DNA of 64,000 bases from Dactylorhiza incarnata (lineage: Eukaryota; Streptophyta; Magnoliopsida; Asparagales; Orchidaceae): positions 3,472,001 through 3,536,000 of the forward strand of contig JAWHQI010000024.1 in the NCBI GenBank assembly GCA_033032865.1, written 5' to 3'. Positions 56,741 to 64,000 of this stretch are shown piece by piece (within the stretch, counting starts at the first letter, position 1; each line of letters opens with the position of its first letter). The position numbers were made by a program, and so were the translations under genes. Below the pieces are notes generated by a model that saw only the letters and a program-made list of their open reading frames with translations, ran no database searches and was not told where the DNA came from.

Positions 56741-57924
56741 GTTATTGATATTTTGCATGTGAACGTAATGATACATTGATCAATTGATGTAATAATGTGG
56801 GCGTGGTACATTGATCTTCAAAGTATTTGTCTCCTTGACTCTTTTATACATTTCTTATAGCATTATATGATGCGAATGATATATAATATTAAGTTTGAAA
56901 TCCTGATTTTCATATTTATTGTCCATGTTGTAGTCTTATAAAAAAATCATTATAATTCAAGATATGTACATTTAGTTTGTTGGTTGTCTTGCTTTTATAT
57001 TAATTAATAATCGTATTTAAATTATTATTTTTAGAAACGTATCATGTATCCTTGTTTTTTAAATCATGTTTCCCACATATGTTTCAGATCGTATCACGTC
57101 CTCGTGCTACATTAGGTCGAGGCTATGAATGTGAGCGAAGGAGGGGGTAGGGGCAGCGCTGATCGTTGTTGTGGATGCGGGTGAAGGAGTGGATAAGGGG
57201 CGGCGGTAATGAGATGGTGGATAGCCCTAGGAGTGATCACCTTGGGTTGCTCACGAAGTCGCACCATGAGAGGAATGACGGTTTCAGAAAAGTTGAACCA
57301 CGACCTCGATGGCCGCCGCTTCTAGCATATTATGCACATATAAATAGAGAAAAGAGAACTAGGGAAACCAATATGAACTGCTCATAATGCGCTTTCATAT
57401 TGATTGCAACCAATACTAAAATATGGTCCAAAATAAACAGATACACAAAACTATGTTAAAACGACCATCTAGACGCATCCATGGACTCAGATTGTTTGGA
57501 CGGAAAGTAAATCAACTTCTGTGGAAATAAATGTAAGTGGGCCATTGGACGGTCAATCTCCTCATGCATAGTGATCTCCATCAATAAGATTAGAAGGAAA
57601 TATCATTAGTTATTCATAGTATTTTTTCAGCTGTTAGAGTACCTTATATCTTAGATGTATCTTCTTCTTTTTTGGCTATTTATAGCCTGATAATAATAGA
57701 TTTAAGCATTCATTCAATTCACACTCGAAGTTAAATCAAAAAAAAATTATTTCTAAAACAGCCAGCATCATTCCCTAGTTCTACCCAAGCCCTTCAAGGG
57801 TGCAAAAATTGATAACTACATTAGGTTGAGGAGGGATCTTGACGAAGAATGAAGGAGATAGAAAGGATCATTAATAAAAATTCAAGAGATAGGAAAACAT
57901 CAAAGAGAAGATTGGAATGCTTTT
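56741..57924. other. Spacer without recognised genes
   Basis: AT-rich DNA. 'cgtatcacgtcctcgtgctacattagg' near 57090-57115 faintly resembles the ends of the TIR element at 43355-44163. Short GC-rich stretch at 57120-57310. Confidence 0.4.
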
Positions 57925-58111
57925 TATATAAAAAAAAGAAAGTGAAATTCCAATATTTTATTATTTCACATAAAAAGCTTACAATACAAGCATTTGTACA
58001 CAAATTTTTAGGAAGGGGGATGAAAACTCAACTCCAAATCAAGATGTGGGACTAATCTATACATGAGAAAAATGGGTCTTTACATAGGCATTTTTACATG
58101 GTTCTTCTACA
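57925..58111 (-). repeat. 3' LTR of the short-LTR copia element
   Basis: Minus strand TGTAGAAGAACCATG..., aligning with 62649-62817 with many differences and small indels, consistent with an old insertion. Confidence 0.85.
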
Positions 58112-61100
58112 CTCCCCTGCAAGCAGAAGCATACAGATCGTAGGCACCAAGCTTGGAAACGAATTGTCGGTATAGTGAGCGAGGTAAGGCTTTGGTGAGA
58201 ACGTCGGAGACTTGCTCAGCAACGGGTACATTTCTCAAGTCCAATTTGCGAAGTTGAACTTTTTCTCGAATGAAGTGACAATTGACTTCGATATGCTTGG
58301 TACGTTCATGAAACACAAGATTTTCGGCGATATGAGTGGCAGTTTGACTATCGCGGTAGAGAACGGACGAAGAGGGGAGTTTGACACCGAGATCAGTAAG
58401 AAGACTTTCCAACCACGTGAGTTCAGAAACAATAGACGTCATTGAACAATACTCAGCCTCCGCAGAAGAGCGTGTCACAACCGTTTGCTTATTGCTTCAC
58501 TAGGTGACCAGGTGTCCTCCAAAATATGTGCAGTAGTCACTCGTAGACCGACGATCATCAAGGAACCGACATAGTCTGCATCAGAGTAGGCAATTAATGA
58601 TAAAGACGAGGAGGGCTTATACAGAAGCCCTTGTCCCACAACCTTCTTCAGATACCGAAATATTCGCTCAACATCCTGGAGGTGGGATATCCGAGAAGCA
58701 TGCATAAAGAGGCTGACCACCCCAGCAGCAAAGGATATATCGGGTTGTATGGCAGCAGATAGATAAGTTTGCCAACAAGGCGACGATAGTACTCCGGATT
58801 GGGGAGAAGCAAATCAGAGTCGGATGCACAAGCACAGATTTTGTGGTTGGCATCCATTGGTGTGTCAGCAGGCTTGCATCCTAAGTAGTCTACAACGTGA
58901 AGAAGGTCGAGACAGTACTTCCGTTGAGACAAGACGAGTCCATCACATCGATGAGCTACCTCGATACCCAAGAAAGATAGGACGCGGCTCAAATCGTTGG
59001 ATTGAAAATGTGAGGTCAAGTGCTTCTTGATCATAGCTATATCATTCAGATCATCGCCCGTAATGAGAATATTATCAACATATACAAGAAATGTCCACGT
59101 GACAGCCGGGAGGCGACGAGTAAATAGGGAGAAGTCTGTCAAGCTCCGAGTGAAGCCAAAATCTCGAACGACCTGACTGAATTTATCAAACCAAGTCCGA
59201 GGAGACTGCTTGAGGTCATAGAGAGATTTCTTGAGGTGAAAACAAGAGACTCCCATGTGGTTTCATAACTAGGAGGTTGTTGCATGTAGACAGACTAAGC
59301 GAGATCATCGTTAAGAAAGGCATTATTGATGTCAAGTTGATGCAACTGCCAATGACGATGACGACCAAGGAGATCAAGACCCGAACGGTATTCAACTTTA
59401 GACGGGAGAGAACATCTCTTCATAGTCGAGCATGTATTGTTAAGTGAAACCAAGAGCCACAAGACGAGCTTTGAGGCGCTCAACAATTCCATCAGGACGA
59501 GGCTTCACAGTGAAGACTCATTTACATCCACACGGGATTGGCTGGGAGGAAGAGGGACAAGATCCCAGGTCTGATTGGCCCAAAGGGCATCCATTTCCTC
59601 ATCCATCGCAGCACACCACCCCGGATACTGAAGAGCTTCCTGCACAGAAGAGGGGTGGAAATGGAAAACAAGGAAGTCGCAAACCTGTGAAGGTCTGAAG
59701 ATACGTGGTGTAATGAGAGGTAATTTGAGAGAGAGTGGGCGGTAGAAGTAGTCAGATCAGTTGGCCATGGAACGTCATCAGTAGGGGCAACTGTCTCAGG
59801 GCATCAGACCGAGGACGACATCGATTGTACACATGAAGAGGATGTGGTGGTGGTGGTGGTGGGAGCTCGGGATGTGGTGTTGGAAGCAGGGGAGGTCTGT
59901 TGTTGTTGATAGGTACGTTAGGACGCAGGATAGAAGGTGAGAAGGTATCACGATGAGTCGTGGAGAAGAAGGGTTGATTCTCAAGGAAGGTGACATCAGC
60001 TGATGTAACAAGTTTCCGATCAATGGGAGAGTAGCACGCATAGCCCTTTTGTGAGCGAGAGTACCCAACAAACATATACTTGGTGGCGTGTGGGGTCAGT
60101 TTGTCCATGGCAAGGCCAAGATGATGGACAAAGCAAACACTTCCAAAGACACAAGGAGTCAAGGGGACGAGGGGTGTTGAAGGAAAGAGGATAGAGAATG
60201 GTGTTGCAAAGTTAAGAATGGAAGAGGGGACACCCCGAAGTACCAATAGATCTTGGGGACCTGCATTTGAAACATAAGAGAGTGGGAAACCTCGAAGAGG
60301 TGACGATTCTTTCGCTCGGTCACACCATTTTGTTGTGGTGTATAGGCACAGGAAGTTTGGTGGATAATACCCAATGTAGTGCAAGTTTCCTAAAAGCGGT
60401 GACTTGTATATTCGCTCGCATTATTGGTTCGCAATATTTGGAACGTGAGAATTGAGTACGAGTCTTAGTGATGAAGGAGCGAAAGTCACGTAATAATTCA
60501 GAGCAATCGCGTAGGAAATACTACTAGGTGATGCGAGAATGATCATTAATAAAAGTAAGAAAATACGATATCCAGATAAACGAGAATTTTATACGGGCCC
60601 CAGATGTCGGAATGTACTAAATCAAATGGAGCAGAGCTTCTAGTACAATGAGGGGAGAAGGTAGAGCGATGTTATTTCTGGTAGATATAGGATTCATTTG
60701 TAAATTCAGAAAAAGAAAAATCGGGAAGAGCCTTCTGTGGGATAAGAAGAGGAGCATGGTCAAGGCGACGATGAAAATCAATGGAGCTGATAGAGGTTCA
60801 AAGTGTAGAGCTCATTTGACAACGGCTTCTACCAATGATATTCCGCGTCCGTCGATCTTGAGTCACAAAGGAAGAATAGGAAAAGGTGATGGAGCAGTCA
60901 TGATCATGAGTAAGGCGACTAACAGAAAGGAGATTAAATTGAGAAACATGAACATAAAGAGCAGAGCAAAGAGAGGGGTGGAGTGAGAAGCACATCGCCA
61001 GAGCCGCAGACCGGGGTGGTGTCTTCATTGGCCACCGTGATAAACTTAGGATAAACTGAGTCTGTGTACCGAGAAGGCTTTTGCGGTGCGGAGTAATGTG

Positions 61101-61271
61101 ATTCCTGGACCCAGAGTCCACTATCCAAGAGGAACTATGGAAAAAGTACGATATACCTTCGTTGGAGATCAAGGCGACAGAGTCGGAAGTCTGAGTAACC
61201 AGCCCGTGGAAATGTTGGAGTTCCTCGCACAAGATGTCAATGTCGGAGCGGGATGTGGTAAAAACATCCAC
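58107..61271 (-). pseudogene. copia pol remnant of the short-LTR element
   Basis: Protease at ~61140 (SSSWIVDSGSRNHIT). Integrase with 'YTPQQNGVTERKNRHLFE' at ~60340. The linker has Pro-rich runs near 59850. RT at 59256-58648 with 'SLYDLKQSPRTWF'; the active site reads L-V-Y-V-D-N, so the second catalytic Asp is Asn. RNase H at 58478-58107 with 'AEAEYCSMT' and 'HIEVNCHFIREKV'. Several frameshifts separate the pieces. The 3' end of RNase H slightly overlaps the LTR. Confidence 0.9.
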
Positions 61272-61274
61272 TGC

Positions 61275-62560
61275 AGAAGAAACATGGTGCTGAAAGTTGG
61301 GCGTCTGCGGAGGGAACCCATGCGCCTCAGTATGATTTGTCTAACCACAAACAGGCGAGGGTTGGGCCCCTTGGAGCGATTCTGACCATCGCGCCCACCG
61401 CCCCAAGACCCATGGAGGCCTCCACAAGTCCCAGTAGGTAGAGGGAGAGCTTCAGTAGAATGTTGGAGAAGGGCAGGAAAGGGTGCCACTGAGACATCGA
61501 AGGGCGGCGTCACCTTCAAAATCATAGAGCAGGCATCGAAGAAAGAGGGAATGGTGGGAGAGGATAAGATGTTTGTGCGGACACTGTATAGATGAGGAGG
61601 GATCCGTGCCATCATCAATACTATGTCGACGGCTTCCATCTGAGCTCGTTGTGTTGCAAAATCCAAAGTCGGTGGCTGGTGTTGGATCCACGTCTCGATG
61701 AGGCGCCTCGACGAGGGTCTTAGACTTTGCAACAAAGGAAGTTAAGTCTCCATCCACACCAGGTTCAATTGTCTATAGGTTAGTAAACATATCAAACAAT
61801 GTTGGAGGATGTCCTTCCCAGAGTATAGAGACTGAAGTTCGTCTCACATGACTTTGGTAGACTCGTGATACATAGTCATGCGATATGGATCACTTTCTAT
61901 GGAATTCAGAATTCAAGATTGAACCCGGACATCATCCGGGATCCATTGCTCAGTAGGCTCAGTAGGTGGATTGCGAGTTAGGTGATAAAGAAGACCTTCG
62001 GTCTGGAGGACTCGGCGCACCGAGTGGACCCACTCAACAAATATTTTCTTCCAGGTGAGGGAAATAGTGGTGAAGCACAATTCGTCGCGGACATCAGGGA
62101 TAGGAGCCAGAGCGAGTGCCAGGAGAGTAGAGGAGGCAAACGCAACATTAATCCCCATGTTATAAGGGAGAGCTTGAGGAGAGGAGTCGGAAACCGCTGT
62201 AAGGGAGGATCAGCGAGTGCGAAACAAGGACCAAGCGAGCTTAAGATGCGAGCTAGGGTAACAGGGACAACGAGGACAGAGAGCAACTGAGCGGCGAGTC
62301 AGTGAAAGAAAGAGGCAGCGGGCTCCGAGCAGATGGAGCAAAAGGATGAGTGTATACAAGTGTTGAAGCTTGTACGTTGGAGCAACGAGTTGTGGTGCTT
62401 GGACGAAGCGAGTTCTGACGCAGGGAGCCGGTGCAGAATGCCATGAATACTCCAGCAGCGTCGGCGAGGATACGACGGCCTCTGGAAGCAGGAGGTTAAG
62501 CAGGTGAGCACCGAAGGTATAGGCTGCGAGTACCTGAGGTGAGGTTGCGAGCACCTAAAA
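61275..62560 (-). pseudogene. copia gag remnant of the short-LTR element
   Basis: On the minus strand, broken frames include 'LTWKKIFVEWVHSVRRVLQT', 'EGLLYHLTRNPPTEP' and 'WIPDDVRVQS', the pattern of the copia Gag N-terminal region (UBN2-type). Further 3' are 'PPHLYSVRTNILSS' and a Gly-rich stretch. The CCHC knuckle is not clearly preserved. Confidence 0.6.
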
Positions 62561-62648
62561 AATGGAAAGAGAGAAAAATCTTAATCGGCGAGAGCAAGAG
62601 CTCAATCGTCGAGAGTGCTACGAGAGGAATCGAGTCGCTCTGATATCA

Positions 62649-62817
62649 TGTAGAAAAAGAGAATGTAAAATTCCAATATTACTTCACATAAAAAGCTTAC
62701 AATACAATATTTGTACACAAATTTATAGGAAGGAGGAGTGAAAACTCAATTCCAAATCAAGATATGGGACTAATTAATACATGAGAAAAATGGGCCTTTT
62801 TACATGGTTCTTGTGCA
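62649..62817 (-). repeat. 5' LTR of the short-LTR copia element
   Basis: 169 bp, minus strand TGCACAAGAACC...TTTCTACA, followed by the primer site. Confidence 0.9.
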
Positions 62818-62839
62818 CTTTTCAATATTGTTAACAAAG

Positions 62840-64000
62840 GAATACAGCTTATTACTTGAAAGATTATCTTGGGTATTCAATATACTAAACCAAGTAAAAA
62901 TGTGTAGTTGTCATGCACGATGATGTGTGATAAGAGGTATTGTAGCAATACTTTATCCATGGAATCTAACCAACCCAATCCTTAGGTTTTTCTCCAGTAA
63001 TGTACAATAGGTACATTTCTATGGTCTTGTTGACCATTTTTGGTTGACCATCAAATTATGGGTGGTAAGCTAGCGAGGTGCCAATTTTGTCCCACTCAAC
63101 CTGAAAATCTCTTGCCAAAATTGGTTGGTGAACACCTTGCGCCTTTCCCAAAAAATCGTCTCTAGGAGCCCGTGAAGGCGAAAGATGTGCTCAAAGAATG
63201 CTTAAGAAACGCAAAGAGATTTATATGGGTGAGCTAGATGAATAAAATATACTTCCTTAGAGAAACGATTGACCACCACGAACAAGACAGGGGAAGCTTG
63301 TCGATAAAGTTCATAGATACATCTGCTTAAACCTAAGTAGGGATGGGCATAGGTTGAAGGACTCCCTCTGATAGTAAATGCTCCGGCTTGTTGCACTAGA
63401 AGGTGGAACACTGGGCGGCAAACCTTTGTACATCTCCTTTAAGCCCCTTCCAAAAGAAGTATGCCCATATCTGATGCAAGGTCTTTTGAGCATCTTCGTG
63501 AAATCCATTGTGCACTAAGGCAATGATGGTGGAAATCAACTGCGATGAAGGTAGGAGATAGATCTTGCCTTTGTAGTGATTAAGGCTCTCGATCACCATC
63601 CACAGAACCGAAGTTGTCACCCTTCTGAATACTGTTGCGAAGCTCCACAAGAGTGGGGGATCCCGCAACCTCATCTCGCAAGGTATTAAAGAGACCCACT
63701 AAGGGCCGAGATAAAGCAACTATTTCCCCTGCTCTTCATCTCTGCGTGATAGTGCATCAACCGCCTTATTAAGGCAACTTGCGTGGTATTCCACTGTAAA
63801 GTCAAATCCCAGAAGTTTGCTCACCCAATGTTTTTGTCGGACGGTGATCAATTTTTGTTCCAGCAATTACTTCAAACTGTAATAATTTGTCCGAATGAAG
63901 AACGACCATCCCCACAGATATGGCCGCCGGTGTTGGATGGCGTTGGAGAGCCTAATAAGCTATTGTTCATATGGTAGCAATTTTAAATGATTGGTTGCGA
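62840..64000 (-). pseudogene. Ty3/gypsy RNase H-integrase remnant, runs off the right edge
   Basis: Reading leftwards from the window end: RNase H tail with 'QKLITVRQKHWVSKLLGFDF' and 'NKAVDALSRRDEEQGK' (63850-63710). The integrase zinc finger follows with 'QKTLHQIWAYFFWKGLKGDV' (63520-63430); its CxxC has become C-S-T-F. Core pieces include 'YILFIHLAHPYK' and, near 62940-63090, 'GTKLAP', 'EKPKDWVGW' and 'NTSYHTSS'. Order and direction fit one old Ty3 element. Many stops. Confidence 0.85.

Larger units (their letters stand above)
57925..62817 (-). mobile_element. Full-length short-LTR Ty1/copia element (4.9 kb), decayed
   Basis: LTRs at 57925-58111 and 62649-62817 with target duplication ctttt (57920-57924, 62818-62822). 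On the minus strand the 5' LTR is followed directly by TGATATCAGAGCGAC, an initiator-tRNA-Met primer site with one change, then gag, protease, integrase, RT, RNase H, and a polypurine tract (gcaggggag) before the 3' LTR. Small size and ~170-bp LTRs suit the Ale/Retrofit lineage (inference). The left LTR has lost its terminal TG (TA). Confidence 0.9.

Overview
The window is plant nuclear DNA, almost certainly from an angiosperm, and is dominated by decayed and nested transposable elements around one recognisable host gene. The evidence for a plant is GT-AG spliced exons of a plastid-type AAA ATPase (SPD1/Ycf45-like), Ty1/copia elements including a Sirevirus-like one, Ty3 LTRs, a PIF/Harbinger element, a hAT remnant and long AT-rich spacers. 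I see no tRNA, rRNA, CRISPR or bacterial features. The species cannot be named from the sequence.

Region 1 (1-18.5 kb) is repeats only. It opens with the 3' end and LTR of a Ty3 element (1-3576) whose LTR carries an array of long palindromes. A Sirevirus-like copia element on the minus strand (3794-14991, target duplication gtatg) has inserted into a ~158-bp tandem repeat. Its gag was later interrupted by a solo LTR of a related family in the opposite orientation (12284-13641). A 153-bp tandem array (17160-17960) and a 36-bp array follow.

Region 2 (18.6-25.2 kb) holds a 3'-truncated copia element on the minus strand whose polyprotein frame is nearly open. Next to it is a TIR-like element built around a 1.1-kb, ~20-bp minisatellite.

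Region 3 (25.86-54.5 kb) is the host gene, minus strand. Eight exons, all in phase and with GT-AG introns, give the C-terminal ~328 residues of an SPD1/Ycf45-like ATPase. Two introns are greatly enlarged. The 7.2-kb intron holds a complete 5.8-kb copia element with 177-bp LTRs and target duplication aaaat. The 18.5-kb intron holds a solo LTR with target duplication ccatg, fragments of at least three copia elements, a Ty3 integrase-copia RT chimera, a Ty3 LTR, a TIR element with a TGTACA palindrome array, and a PIF/Harbinger element with target duplication taa. The exons stay open despite this load, so the gene is probably functional. Its 5' exons were not found.

Region 4 (54.5-64 kb) has a truncated LTR, a hAT transposase remnant, a full-length but decayed short-LTR copia (57925-62817, target duplication ctttt) and a Ty3 RNase H-integrase remnant running off the right edge.

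The most unusual signal is that several unrelated retroelements carry clusters of short palindromes in LTRs or just upstream of gag. Two palindrome types occur in elements of different superfamilies. Two copies of one copia family carry different types at the same place.
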